Position numbers and translations under genes: made by a program. From the NCBI RefSeq assembly GCF_007565055.1, contig NC_044557.1, positions 137,497,493-137,561,492 of the forward strand: 64,000 nucleotides of DNA. The letters are read 5' to 3'. Origin of the DNA: Rhinopithecus roxellana. Taxonomy: Eukaryota > Chordata > Mammalia > Primates > Cercopithecidae. Shown here piece by piece: positions 32,404 to 45,417 of this stretch (positions are counted from its first letter, which is position 1; each line of letters begins with the position of its first letter). The notes beneath the pieces were generated by a model. It ran no database searches. It had not been told where the DNA came from and was given only the letters and a program-made list of their open reading frames with translations.

Positions 32404-33812
32404 CCATCTGTCCAACCTCCATTTATATTTCATCATACTTATATAAACAGAACATTTAACAGCAGGTTTAGCTGGAGAAATAACCAGTTTGAATGAACAT
32501 TGGCCGTAAGCCTTTACACAGAGTTCTGGAGCTCCTTACTTTGCCAAGCATTAGTTTTATTTGTTGGATTACAGGGAAATGAAGTCACAGGTAGGTACTG
32601 GGCTGCACCAGGGCACTCGGGGGCTTGAGGCAGTAGCTAATGACGAATTGGCAGTGAAGTGTTTGGATATTTAATGTATCTAACAAGCATTATGGCTGGT
32701 TACATTATTTAAGTTTCATATTTATAAGTTACACACATAAACAAATTTCAAAGGTAAAATAAAGTTGAATAAAAAATTGTAGTGTCTGTATAATATTTTG
32801 AGCCACAATAACTCTCAGAGAAAGGTTGCTTATGAACATTAGTGATTAAAAGCTCATGTTTCAAAAAAAATTCAAAACTTTTTGGCTGACTTGTCAGATT
32901 TTACTTTGTAATTTGGCTGATGAAGGGCGTGTAATAGAAGGGAAATAGTCAACTCTACCAATTTCATATTGCTATCTTTGTTTCTGCTATTATTTTTATT
33001 ATTACAATAAATGCATAGAAGGTAGCCGACTACTAAAATCAATACAGAGAATTCAGAAGAATAAAGAAATCTAGCTATCATTTGGAAATAAATTGCTCTT
33101 CTCTGCTGCGTTTGAACTTTGCTCATACCACTCTTGAAGCCCTTATTATATTACATGAGATTATTTCCTGTGGTGCTTTCCTGTTTTGGCTACTAGACTG
33201 TTCTTTTGGGATAAGGATAGGAAATCTTCACTTTTAACAAGGTCCCCGTATAACTCTTGTGCATGGTAAATTTGAAATCCCTAAACCAGATAAAGAATTC
33301 CTCACAAAAAGAGCCATTTTGTTCATTGCTATATCCCCTAACCTTCATAAAGCTTTGGTTTCAGATATCTCTTAATGATAATTTCTTGAACAAATTTTTA
33401 TTGTTCTTTGCCAAATTTAGTGGGAGCTACTGGTGATGATATTTATAGATATAAACATGCGCTCACCCTCAAAATATCTTCAGTTCTGTTGGGAAACCTG
33501 GCAGAAACTGTCAAATGATAAATACGGTCAAATCCATTTAAGTAGTGAATAAGTAGTATAGGTAATACAAACTCCAAAATAGGGTCTGGTTGTTTCACAA
33601 TTAAGAAAAAGAAATGAAGAAGAAAATTCTAATGTAGTTTATTAAAGAACTTGGTAGTTTTCATTAGTCCTTGTAGCTGAATTGTTTAATTAAATATCAA
33701 TGCAGGATTATTTATAAATAGACTGGAATGCCTTTAAATTGCCTATGAAGGCATAATAGTCATTGCAATAGTTGTGATCTGATAGCAGCAAACAATGATT
33801 TATGATAAATAA

Positions 33813-33814
<2 letters not shown>
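32404..33814. other. Unassigned sequence
   Basis: No gene or confident repeat. Confidence 0.4.
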
Positions 33815-33852
<38 letters not shown>

Positions 33853-33862
33853 TGTGTGTGTA
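33815..33862. repeat. (GT)n microsatellite
   Basis: About 24 GT units with one TA interruption. Confidence 0.95.
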
Positions 33863-34879
33863 TCAGATGAAGACCAGGAAATGAAATATGAGTCCTATTT
33901 TTATTTTTCTTTTATCTATGGAACCTTTCACAACTAAGGTGTGCACTTCTGAAATACTCAATATTGACAAAGTTACCGGTACTTAGAACCCACTCATCAT
34001 ATTGAGACAAGGTCCAAATTCCAGGAGAAAGTGTTGTCAACATAAACTTCAAACACATTGAGATAAATCACGCTATCACATAGAAGGAAGTTCTCTGTAC
34101 TTAACATTACTTGAGCACTGGGTTCTATTCTGTCTCACTTCCCTGTTGTCAAACATGTATTTCCCTTTTTAAAACAAATGAACAAATAATCCCCATTCAA
34201 CATAGCCCTCCACTTTGACGTATAACTCTAATATCTCTGCACAAATGTCAATCGCTATCCCCATTCTCTTCCCCCGACTTCAGATCACTGTTTTATTATA
34301 GTGCAAGTTATCTGTACTGTCTTCTTTTCTGATGGACTTCTAACCCAACGTGGTAAATCTTCTACTTTCCATTCCTGGGAAGTCCTATCTTTAGGCCACA
34401 AATGACCTCTCAATCGCAAATCTTTTCTCACTGGATAATTCATTCTGCATTGTTGTTCTTTACAATGCTAGTTCTTGGAGAGAGTCATGTAATAAAAAAT
34501 AAGGTTTTATTATCAACAATATTGGGAAATACTGCATACTTCATTTCCCAATATTTGAAAACAAAACTTGAGGACAATCACCACATATTGGCATGAAAAC
34601 TCTGCAGCATGGGAATTCATTTAACAATATATAACTCAAGTATGTCTCCAAATTGCTTATTTTGTTCCTTTCCATTCACTTTTCTCAGTACCATTTGAGG
34701 TTTTGGATCTGAGACTCCTGCCTTTACTATTTATCAGCAAGGACTGTACTTCATATTGATTTTATAAGCTGTAAGTCACTGCTAAAACTGGAGGGGTTAA
34801 TTTTACTTCCTAAATCTGTCTTGTCTTCATTCTCTCTTATTCTTTGTCTGCCCCCACCCCATATCGTCTATGATTTACT

Positions 34880-35040
34880 CTGCTAAATCAGGCATTCAGC
34901 AGTGATGTGCTAAAGATTGACTATTACAGCCTTGCCTCTAATTTTTCACCTCTCAAGTCCGTTCTCCACTCAGTAGCTATAGTTAGATATTTCTTAAAAG
35001 TCAATTCCAATTATCTCACGTTTCTGCTTAGCATTTGCGC
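34880..35040 (+). mobile_element. L2 fragment, left of MLT1
   Basis: tattacagccttgcctctaa, aagtccgttctccactcag and cacgtttctgcttagcatt follow the L2 ORF. It continues after the LTR at 35492. Confidence 0.6.
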
Positions 35041-35491
35041 GAGTTTACTAGGGCTGCTGGAACAAAGTACCACAAAATAGATGACTTAAATCATATAAAT
35101 GTATTGTCTCACAGTTCTGGAGGCTGGAAGACTGACATGAAGGTGTCAGAGGGTTGCTTTCTTCTGAGGTCTCTGAGGGAGAATTAGTTCTAGGCCTCTC
35201 TCTCGCACTTTCTGCTGCTCTGCTGGGAATCTTTCGTGTTCCTTGGCTTTGGGTACATCGCCAGTATCTCTGCTCCATCTTCACATGATGTTTTCCCTGT
35301 ATCCATGTCTGTCTCCAAATTTTCTCTTTTTATGAAGACACCAGTCACAGTGAATTAAAGCTTGCCCTAATGATCTCACTTAAACTTGATTACTTCTGTA
35401 AAGACTCTATCTCCAAATGGAGTCACATTCTGAGGTATAGGGGCTTAGAACTCCAACATATTTTTTTATTTGTGGGAATATAATAATTCAA
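35041..35491 (-). mobile_element. ERVL-MaLR LTR (MLT1-type), minus strand, inserted in L2
   Basis: agtttactagggctgctgga, acagttctggaggctggaag, atgaagacaccagtcacagt, ctatctccaaatggagtcac: the reverse-complement MLT1 order. Confidence 0.8.
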
Positions 35492-35940
35492 TGTATATCT
35501 TTCTACGTATAAAATGTTTGCTACTTCTAACATGAAAATTCCTTTACATGTCATACAAGATCCTGAAGATCTCATTCCTGCCTTCACTAACTTCAACTAT
35601 TGCCATTCTCAAAATGTCTTGCTCCTCTCAAATTAAGGAGACAGAGAAAAAAGCTCCTGAAGGAATTTTTATGGTATCACCAATAAAACATTGAACAGGA
35701 ATACTGATAATCTCACCTAGGTTTCCTAGCTAACTCTTATTCTTTCATTAGGGCTCAACATAAGAGTTACCTATTTGGTAAGCAATTTAATTACTCAAGT
35801 TTAGTTGGGTAACTTTTGTGCATTTAGCATTCTTCCATCTTTATTTTAAACCTCTTCATAGATCACTGTGAGCACCCTGAGAGCAAGTTCCATCATGTTT
35901 ATTTCTGTGGCACAACCCAGTTCCTGTTTGAACAATGATT
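35492..35940 (+). mobile_element. L2 fragment, right of MLT1, with L2 3' end
   Basis: Continues the interrupted L2 and ends in gatcactgtgagcaccctga ... gaacaatgattaaatggatg, the L2 3' tail. Confidence 0.6.
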
Positions 35941-36194
35941 AAATGGATGCGCGTTTCAGGGATCATGTGGAAAGTAGATTTATTCCAAGAGGTGAAAAAT
36001 GAACACACTAGGACAGGACGTCAGGGTTATTTGATCTGGGAAAGAATATTAGCAATTACTGTGGAGGAAAGAGATGTAAACTTGGTCAAACTAGAGGGGA
36101 AGGAAATAAGGCAAAACATCAAATAAAGGTAAAATTATGAGACACTTTGTCCACTGCCATAAGATAGCTTCAAACAGTAGAAAGAAAATGTAAT

Positions 36195-36355
36195 TTGCAA
36201 TTAGACAACAACATAGTTCAAATTCCAGCTCTGGTGCTTACTGTCAGATCATGCATGTGTTGCTTGAATTCCAAAGTTTTATTCCAAAGTTAAAGCATAA
36301 AATGACAATAATGCCACCTATTTATGAGGGCTTAATAAGTAACCTTACTTTCCTC
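36195..36355 (+). mobile_element. MIR SINE
   Basis: agttcaaattccagctctgg tgcttact, then aaaatgacaataatgccacc, the conserved MIR core and 3' pattern. Confidence 0.75.
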
Positions 36356-37079
36356 AATTCCAAAATAACCTCGATAAAATAGAGACCCAATGTTTTATGT
36401 TAACATTATAATGAAATTGTGAAATATCTTATCCTTGCTCTCAGGAGAAACTTGCTACCCAACAGACAGATGGATCACCTGTTAGGTAGAGTTTTCACAA
36501 CTGGGGCATGTGCAAATTTAGTTTTACCTCCCAGATGTTAATATCATATAGTTTTAACTTAAACGTGGATTCATAGTTGTAGCTTCAGTTTTCTTTGAAG
36601 GAAAATTATAGAACTCAGCACTGCCATAAGAAGTTAATGTGTATGCAGAAATCTCCTGTCATACTAGCGAGAAAGGTAGCAGAGACAAACAGTAGACATC
36701 ACCAAGTAGACAGAGGAGGAAAATACAATTGTTGGGTGGTAGAGAAGTATCACATTTTGCTATAAAAATACCTGCATTATTTGAATCCTGCATGGTGACA
36801 AGGCACTTATGTTTATGAAATTAAATAATTAAATAATTTTAAAGCAGAAATTGCCAAGTCGATTAGAATACATCATCCTATTTTCCAGAAAACAGAAAAG
36901 GTTGATGTGGCAAATTGATGCATCCTTATTAACTGTGAAACAAACACTTCATATTTCCATATCAAAAGTTTACTGATCAACTTACTAATGAAAGTTGTTT
37001 AATTTTTGGAGGTCTATAAATTAATTAAAGAAAAAATAAAACCATGAGTTTAGCCATAGGAAACATTGGAAAATCCCTC
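36356..37079. other. Unassigned sequence
   Basis: No gene or named repeat seen. Confidence 0.4.
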
Positions 37080-37569
37080 AGTAGTCCCCCTTTATTTGCT
37101 GAGAATATATTCAAGACTCCTAGCAAATGCCTGAAACCTGGGATAGTACCAAACTCTATACATACTATGTTTTTTCCTGTATATACACCTGTGACAAATG
37201 TATGATAAATGTACAAATATGGCACAGTACTCTTGTGCTTTGATACCATTATGAAGTAAAATAAGGATTATTTGAACGCAAGCACTGAGGTACTTCAAAC
37301 GTTGATCTAATAATTAAGATGGCAACTAAGTGACTAAAGAGCAGGGAGTGTCTACAGTGTAGACACGCTAGAAAAAGATGATTTATGATTCCAGATGATT
37401 TGTAGCAGGGCAGGGATAAATTTCATCATGCTACTCGGAATGGTGTGCAATTTATAACTTATGAATTGTTTATTTCTTGGATTTTCCATTTAATATTTTT
37501 GGACCACGATTGACCAAAAGTAACCAGAACCATGGAAAGTGAAACTGTGGATAAGTAGGGAGCACTGTA
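37080..37569 (-). mobile_element. Tigger2-type DNA transposon, internally deleted
   Basis: Terminal sequences cagtagtccccctttatttg and ggataagtagggagcactg are imperfect inverted repeats. The block tactatgttttttcctgta and the internal ggaccacgattgaccaaaag match the Tigger2 non-autonomous form. No transposase frame remains. Confidence 0.8.
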
Positions 37570-37883
37570 TGCTCAAGAGGTCAAGATCACGAGCAAAGCC
37601 TGTCAATAGAGCAAGATGTAATTTTGCAACCAGGTGTAGCTGCTAAAGAATGAAAGCCATTTGGACAAGTCTAGTCTCTGGATTTGGAGAAGACCTGTAA
37701 GCAAACATCCATTCTGATACTGAAGAATACTTTGAATTACTAAGATGGATGAAATGCAATTATAAGCTATTTTTGATTGGTTAAAACTAGATATATAATA
37801 TGCTTCTTTTTCTCTTTTAAAGAGCTTTTTAAAAATGTATTTTACACTTATTGAAGTTGTTTTCCAATTGCAATAATGGGTAC

Positions 37884-38181
37884 TTTTTTTTTTTCTTTCT
37901 TGAGACAGAGTCTTGCCCTGTTGCCCAGGCTGGAGTGCAGTGGCATGATCTCGGCTCACTGCAACCTCCGCCTCCCAGGTTCAAAGGATTTTCCTGCCTC
38001 AGCCTCCCAAGTAGCTGGGATCACAGGCGCCCACCACCATGCACAGCTAATTTTTTTATTTTTAGTAGAGACAGGGTTTCACCATGTTGGCCAGGCTGGT
38101 CTCGAACTCCTGACCTCGTGATCCGCCTGCCTCGGCCTCCCAAAGTGATGGGATTACAGGTGTGAGCCACCGCGGCTGACC
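37884..38181 (-). mobile_element. AluS-type SINE, minus strand
   Basis: Full-length reverse-complement Alu with gggtttcaccatgttggcca (AluS type), starting with interrupted poly(T). Confidence 0.95.
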
Positions 38182-40954
38182 AATAAATATTTTAAAGAAT
38201 GTTTTACTTCCCTCATGATAAGGACTCAATATTGGAATATTTGGGGCTTTGCAGGTGAAATCTTGAATACCTATAAAGCACTCTTAAAACATTCTTAGCT
38301 AGAAGTTGACTAGTTTTCTTGTCCATTTACTGCCCAGCTCATGCTGTGGTTGCTGCTTCTTCAGTCCTTTCTGAGTTGCAAATGAAGAAACTTACCTGGG
38401 GTGCAGAGAAATGACACTTAGAGTGAGAACAGCTCCTGTATAAACAATAGATCTAGGACCTTTGAACATGAACAAAACACCACCAATAACACAAGTTTTA
38501 TAAATAGATGTACGCATCTTTTTAAAAATCACCTTTATGAGGACAACACATTTGTTTTCTAAGAAAATGATTAAATATAAATATGTAATAATATAAAAAC
38601 ATAAATATATAAAAAGTCTGTTGGGAAACTTTCTATTCTGAGATCTAAAATGTTACTTATATGATGTACAGATATTTCATTGAAGAAGTAAAGTTTTAAA
38701 AACTTACTTGGTCTTTTTTTGTACTGTAAATTTAGAAGTTAAGGAGATGGCATTTTAAAGACTTATTAGAATTACTAAGAAAGAACTATGTCCCTTATTT
38801 TTGTTTTGGAAAGTATTTCCAAATAACCTTTGAAGTGGTGTTTATAAGATCACTCTATTCCAGGCTTTGGAAATCATTTTCTGAGATCAAATACAAGCTT
38901 AAGATACCATTTAACTGTTCTCAGTATGGGAATAAATTTGTTCATTTCTGAGTTCTGTGTTGTGGTTATATTAAATTACTGTCTAACTGGTTTCCATCCA
39001 CTTTCCAGATTACCTTAATAGAAAATAACATTACTGCCCCAGGTCATTTTTCCTCATATAAATGGATTAGATATATATTTTTTCTCATTGCTCCTTTAGG
39101 GAGATTTAATCTGGCAGCAGCATTTTCTGTGCTTACCCTGGTTAAGGAGCATGATATCCATTACCATTAGTGGACAACGTATAGTTAGATGTTAATGAAA
39201 TTATGTTATTCCATTTTGGAGGTGGATTAAAATAATCCTTTTTCCTTGAAAATGGAAAACCTTTCTGCGTGGTTAGCAGCTGTCATTCTAATTTATGAAG
39301 CAATATGCAGAGTGGTAGGAAAGAAAAGAGTACTTCAGAAACAAAACAGAGTCCCAGAAGAAACTCCTGTCATTTATACACCTGGAAAAAGGCTCACTTT
39401 ATATTTGGCAAATAAACATTTTCTGGAAGTCTGAAGTCCAGCCCTTTTCTCTGAGCACTATGAAATTAGAAATGGCAATTAGTATTTTGTGATGTCTTTA
39501 TTCTAAAGAGCTCCAAATCCAAATTCATAAACATGTTACTGCATCTTTGGCTTTTATTCAGGAGATAGAACATCAGAGCATTTGCAAATGGTGCTGGGTT
39601 TGCTGGAAGCCCTCTATGCCCAAAGGTTGGAATAAAGCCTATTACTCTAATGGTCTTCTGTGCCCTTTCCAGACTAAGTGCAGGATTAATGACTTAAAAA
39701 TATATTGGATTTAAAGAGTTAACTGCATGTTAAAAGTATTTTTCTTACCTCAGTTTCTATTCTCTCTGTGTTAAAAATCCCTCTCTCTTTACTCATTGTC
39801 TACTCATCATTTAATTTTTAATGCTTGTGTGGCCTCCCCAGGTAGAGGGGGCAAAGATGGGTATGGGAGAGAGGGGACAAATGACAATAGAATGTAGCCA
39901 TTATGTGTGAAAATAACCTAAACTCAATTTATCAAGGCCCTAGAGGGACCTATTTGGAAAGCCCCAAGCAAGAAGAATGAATCCAAATTTTGCTGTTAAT
40001 CTTAGTATTCTAAAATGGCACAGGGAAATCTTGTTTAATTTTACAGTTTTTTTTGTTTGAGGCATCGAAAGAATAATGAAAATTAAACCAATACAGAGGA
40101 CATTTTGTTTGAAATTTTGAATGAATAATGAAAAATAAACCTATAAAATGTGCATTGCGTAACTCTAAATATGCTAGTCTATGTATTTTCTGATTTTATC
40201 TTCTAAAGAGCCCTAGGCGTATATGGTGTCTGTACATTTAAGATAATCCAGTATTACATTTTTTAACCTATTTACTAGAAAACTGGAGCTGAAAAAAATT
40301 AAGCAAGCACCTTTAAAAGTTGTTTTTTATTAACCCTCTGTGCATACACATCCTTAGCATGTTTTCTTTCATCTTCACACCTGTAATAAGACTGGAGCAT
40401 GTCAGAAAATCATATCTGCATTAGGAAAGCTAAAGGCTTTCTAAAAGCCCCATCCAGAAGACCTGGCTTAGCTCTAACCACTTGTGAAAGGGGAAAGAAC
40501 TTGCTAGAATTGGTTCATACTTCTCATGAGTCATCTCCTGGAGGAAGGGTACTGTTCATTTCTATCTTCAAGAATAAAGAATCTCTGCCGAAGGTGTTGT
40601 GAGCAGGGAAGGAGGGAGGCTATTGTTGAATCAGCAATAGCCAGTGTCGAGGTCTGTCACACCAGATAGGACTCCTTGCTTAGGATTCTTTCTGCTCAGA
40701 GGCAGATTTGCTTTTTTCTCGTGGTAGTTTAATGTATAATCCTCCCAGAAAACCAGAGCTTCCAGCTCCTGAAACAACAATAACAATAATGGTATTTTTC
40801 TTTTCCACTGGTTTGGAATAGGATCACTGCATTCACAAAAAGTACTTAAATTATGTGTAAATAAAAGATATAATATGCCATTTACAGTAGAAATCTATCA
40901 AATAGGTAGCAAACCAGGCAGTACGTTTCTGTGGAAAATGCACCTGTTTTAGAA
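38182..40954. other. Unassigned sequence
   Basis: No gene. An imperfect direct repeat of about 55 bp sits at about 40051-40160 (gaataatgaaaattaaacc / gaataatgaaaaataaacc). Confidence 0.4.
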
Positions 40955-41150
40955 GCAGTATTTAAATTTGAGTTCTGCCATTAAGTAGCTATGTTAACTT
41001 GGGGGATTTATTTATCCTTTTAGAGACTCCGTTTACTTAAATAAAACAGGATTGCAACTTGCAGAATGCTGTGAACATTAAATGAGATTATGCATAGAAA
41101 GTACTTATCACAATTTTTGGCACATACCAACAGCCTAAATAAATGGTAGC
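40955..41150 (+). mobile_element. MIR SINE
   Basis: tttgagttctgccattaagt agctatgttaacttggg, then tgaacattaaatgagattat and tggcacataccaacagccta: nearly the full MIR order. Confidence 0.85.
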
Positions 41151-41709
41151 AAATATCATAATATAGGCCCTAATAAATCCACTTTATTATAACAAAAACC
41201 TATGTTCTTACATGTTTCTAAGGGTGAACCTGTTCCATCTAGGAAATGTATGGATTTTTTACAGATGAATCATCACTTAGATGAGGTTAACAATCCGGTG
41301 TATTACTAGCCTGACTGTACACTACTTGTTTGCTACCAAAAGTACTATTTTTAAGCAACTGTCACATGCTCCTTCTTTGCAGGTTCACTTACAAAGTATC
41401 ACTGGATTAAGTGCTACAGAGATTTATCCTGCCATTGTAAAACAGAGCACAAATTTGGTAGAAAATTATAGCATCTAATCATGACACTGCTAGACAAGTA
41501 AACAGTTTCATTTTGAGTACTCTGTGATGTAACTTGCAACCTCATTTCACCCAGGACTGGAGAAGAAAAGCTCATGTGTTCCTTTTTAGAGAATATCAAG
41601 TACTTCCTGAGGAAATGTTTACATCAGTAACTTACTGGACTAAATTACCTTTTTTTTTTTTTTTAAACAGAAATATCTTTTTTTGTTATTTTTTGTTTTC
41701 CTTTTAAAA

Positions 41710-41905
41710 TGTATTTATTTATTTTTATCACACTTTAAGTTCTAGGGTACATGTGTACAACATGCAGGTTTGTTACATACGTATACACGTGCCATGTTGG
41801 TTTGCTGCACCCATCAACTCGTCATTTACATTAGCTATTTCTCCTAATGCTATCCCTCCCCCAGACCCCCATCTCCTAATAGGCTTCGGTGTGTGATGTT
41901 CTCCA
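41710..41905 (-). mobile_element. 5'-truncated L1 3' end (older L1PA)
   Basis: Reverse-complement L1 3' UTR from an (TTTA)-type tail to tgtgtgatgttc. It has a single copy of the ctcgtca/gggtgc unit, unlike the young subfamily. Confidence 0.9.
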
Positions 41906-42587
41906 TAATTTTTCCAGATCCTGAAATTGTCTTTTTTTTCCAATTAGATAAAATTCTGATTATGGATTGGACATGAGATAACTGTATACATTTTGAAGTG
42001 TTTCCTTAAAGGTGAAGTTAATTTTTATCTTGCTGTTAAGAAGAAAGTTACGATTAATTAGGCCAGTTGATTTTTTTTACACTTTTCCTTCACTTTTATA
42101 AGAATATACACAGGAAAAAGAGGAGCTAAGAAATTTTTCATCTAATGCCTTAATATAATAAATTATTGAAGACTTAAAAGCATTTTAAGTACCACTTAAA
42201 ATAATGAAATTGGCTCTATTTACCACTGGGTTGAAACATAATTTAATTCATTCTATTGATGACTAGTGGAAATGTTAATGCAAATAACCAATTTATTCTC
42301 CTGACAGTCAAACACACTACAAAATATGTCCAACGCCGAACACAGCTTCCTCTAACAAAATGTATATTCATAATTAAGTGTCTAACTTGAGTAGAGTTCA
42401 CCAGAAGAATAAAAATTAAAAAGTCAAGATAATAAAAAATAAATAATAGAGAACACATCTCCGCTATTAAAAGTACAGCACAGAGATATTTACCATAAAA
42501 ACAATTGCTAATGACAATAAATTTTAGAGAATTAAGCTACAACATGTCTGTTGAAAAGGAGTGCCACTGGATAAGCTGGACAAGGCA

Positions 42588-42930
42588 ATGGATGTTATAA
42601 ACAACTCCCAAATCTCAGTGAATTAATAATAAAAAAATATGCTTTTTGCTCATATCACAGTCTAGAGAGAGTTAAGTAGTGCTCTTCCAACCAACGACAC
42701 AGAATTCCAGGCCATTTCCCTCTTTTGAGCCTGCCATCTTGGAGTTTCAAGATAAACCCTGAGTGTGGAACCTCAGACACTTGGTACTTAACTCCTTCAG
42801 ACAAGAAGTGGATGTGTATCACTTACACTCATATTCCACTGTCAAGAAATAAACCTATGGTCCCGACCTGCAAGCAAAGGAGAGGGTATTTGGATATGCT
42901 GTCCCCAGTTGCTCAATGATGAAATGATTA
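42588..42930. mobile_element. Possible LTR or MER element, family unresolved
   Basis: aacaactcccaaatctcagt ... gtgtatcacttacactcata ttccactgtc has the word order of a common mammalian repeat (LTR-like) that I cannot name with confidence. Confidence 0.35.
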
Positions 42931-43729
42931 TACACTATGGAAGAGAAACTTAAAACTTTAGTGGTAAACTGCCTCTGCCACCCTAATCAGCCCTCTAAGC
43001 ATGGTTCTAAACTGTTAGAATGACAGCTGAGAAGGAAGAATGGGAAGGTCAGCATATAGCAGGTGGGAGCCAAGTAGAGAAAATGCCATCTACCTATGAC
43101 CTGGAGTCTAGCGATGGTTTTTAAGGATGATTTCTCAGAAAAATACATACAATTATTCTACTTTCCGTTTCAGCTTAATATGATTGAGAGGTTGGCAACT
43201 TTTTAAAGTAATGTGGGACCAATCTTTATTGACCATTGAGAATCGAGGTCTACAAGAAGGTACTATGACTGACTTAATCAGTAGAAGCTGAGTAGAACAC
43301 ATTTTAGACAAATACTTCACATAAAGTTTATCAAATCAGTACTCACAGTCAGAAAGAAGGAAAGGATGGGTCTCTCCTTTCTGTATCTTAGTAATAATTA
43401 GACATTTCCATTATCCCTCAGTGGAAGGTATCTTCATTGTTCTTCAGCTAATCAGTTTGAAGGGGAAGTGAACAAGAAAGGGGAGTATGTAGTGGAGATT
43501 TTTATTTCTGTAAATATTATGAATTGGTAAAGAGAAACATCCCTCCCAATGTGGGGAAAACAACATATACGATAAATAAAATAGAAAATTAAAAAGTTAA
43601 ATGCAAAGCTGATTTCACACAGAAAAAGTAAGACAAATCTCTAGGAGCTATAAAGCGGGTAATGTTTAAAAGGCTAAAGGAGGGGTGCCCTAGAGCAAAG
43701 ACATGGAACATAACTTCTAAATAAATAGA
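42931..43729. other. Unassigned sequence
   Basis: No gene or confident repeat. Confidence 0.4.
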
Positions 43730-45131
43730 GAAAAATGAAATAAGAAAACCCAAACAACAGAAAATATGCCAAGAAAGATAAAGGAGATCAGAGAAAAAAT
43801 CTAGGCCAGAAGTGATGGTGGTATAAATACATCCAAAAATATCAACAATCTTCATAAATATAAATGCACTAAATTTGTTGGGTATGAGATAGAGATTGTT
43901 GAGTTGACTACATAAGGTGCATTACAAGCTCAAGACACATCTGGAACTGAAGGAAGACCAGTTATCAGTAAAAGGATAGTAATAAATCAGGCAAATACTT
44001 ACAAATGAAAACTGGAATGACTGTGTTAGTACACAAAATGGACTTGAGTACCAAAAAAAAATGGATATTAAAAGGGTCACTGAATAATGATAAAAGGTTT
44101 AACCTCCACAAGAAGATGTAACAATTCTGAACTAGAATGTACCTATCATATACCAAACGTTTATGAGCAAAAATCACTGGAACTCTAAGGAGAAACTGAA
44201 AAACTTCCTCTTTATGGGATAAATTTTAATATCCATCGCTCATTAGTCAATAGACTACAAGTAAAAACTGATAAAGAAGATTTGAACAGCATAATTAATA
44301 AGTTTATCTTATCTAGGAAGGAAAGGTACAATTTCTTAAGCAATTTACCAATAAAATATAATGATGTAACTGCATTTATTTATAAAATATAATTATTAAA
44401 TAATAATAAAAATGGCACATTAAATATAGTAATAACTAGAAGAATACCTTTCCATAAAGTGCAAATATTAAAAAGGAAATCTGAAAAGTAATGACATAAA
44501 AATTTAAGCCAGCAAGTTATAAGAAGAAACAAAATAGAACTGAAGACCACAGAGAAAAATATAATAAGAAAAAAAAGTGTGAAATTAATGAAATAGGATA
44601 CAAAGTTACAATAGAGAAAAGCAGCAAAGCCAGAGTTGGTTCTTTGAAAATACTAATACAGTAGTCAATTCTGGAAGGTTTTGCAAGGAAAAAAAAGGAA
44701 GAAAATGAATAAGTAACTAATATCAGAAATAAAAAGAAATCTAATTAGTGATATGATATTCATTACATATCTATATTATATATAATATGTATATATATAA
44801 TATATATTTATGATCAACAGATCTTAGCAAACTAGAATAAAATAAGAAACTTTCTTAACTTCTTAACCTAAGGCCTATTTAGCAAAACCTAATGCAAATA
44901 TCATGCTTGATGATGAAATATTGAAATCACTTCATTTGAAATCATTTCCACCAAGGATGTCTGCTACTATTGCTCCAATGTAAGATTTTATTGAGGATCT
45001 TAGTAAGTAAAATACATAAAGAGGATATAAGAATAGAAAATGGAAAGAAGAAACAAACTTATCTGTCCACAGTATTTGTCAGAGAACCTGTAGCCATATT
45101 ACTAGAAATAAAAAGTTCATCAGATTTGTAC

Positions 45132-45145
45132 AAAATCTAAAAATA
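45132..45145. repeat. 5' target-site duplication of Alu
   Basis: aaaatctaaaaata, repeated at 45404-45417. Confidence 0.88.
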
Positions 45146-45403
45146 CACTTTGGGAGGCTGAGGCAGGCGAATCACCTGAGGTCAGGTGTTTGAGACCAAC
45201 CTGCCCAACGAAACCCCGTTTCTACTAAAAATACAAAAAAATTAGCCAGACGTGGTGGCGGGCGCCTGTAACCCAGCTACACAGGAGGCTGAGGCAGGAG
45301 AATCGCTTGAACCCAGGAAGTGGAAGTTGCAGTGAGCCGAGTTCGCGCCGCTGCCACCCTAGCCAGGGGGACAAGAGTGAAATTCCATCTCCAAAGAAAA
45401 AAA
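45146..45403 (+). mobile_element. 5'-truncated AluS inside the old L1
   Basis: Begins at cactttgggaggctgaggca (about 35 nt missing) and runs to a short A tail, flanked by a perfect 14-bp target duplication. Confidence 0.93.
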
Positions 45404-45417
45404 AAAATCTAAAAATA
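45404..45417. repeat. 3' target-site duplication of Alu
   Basis: Exact copy of 45132-45145, partly merged with the A tail. Confidence 0.88.

Noticed and set aside
37876..38165. Two ORFs of about 80-100 codons with proline-rich sequence.
   Set aside because: Typical frames of antisense Alu sequence; no exon evidence.
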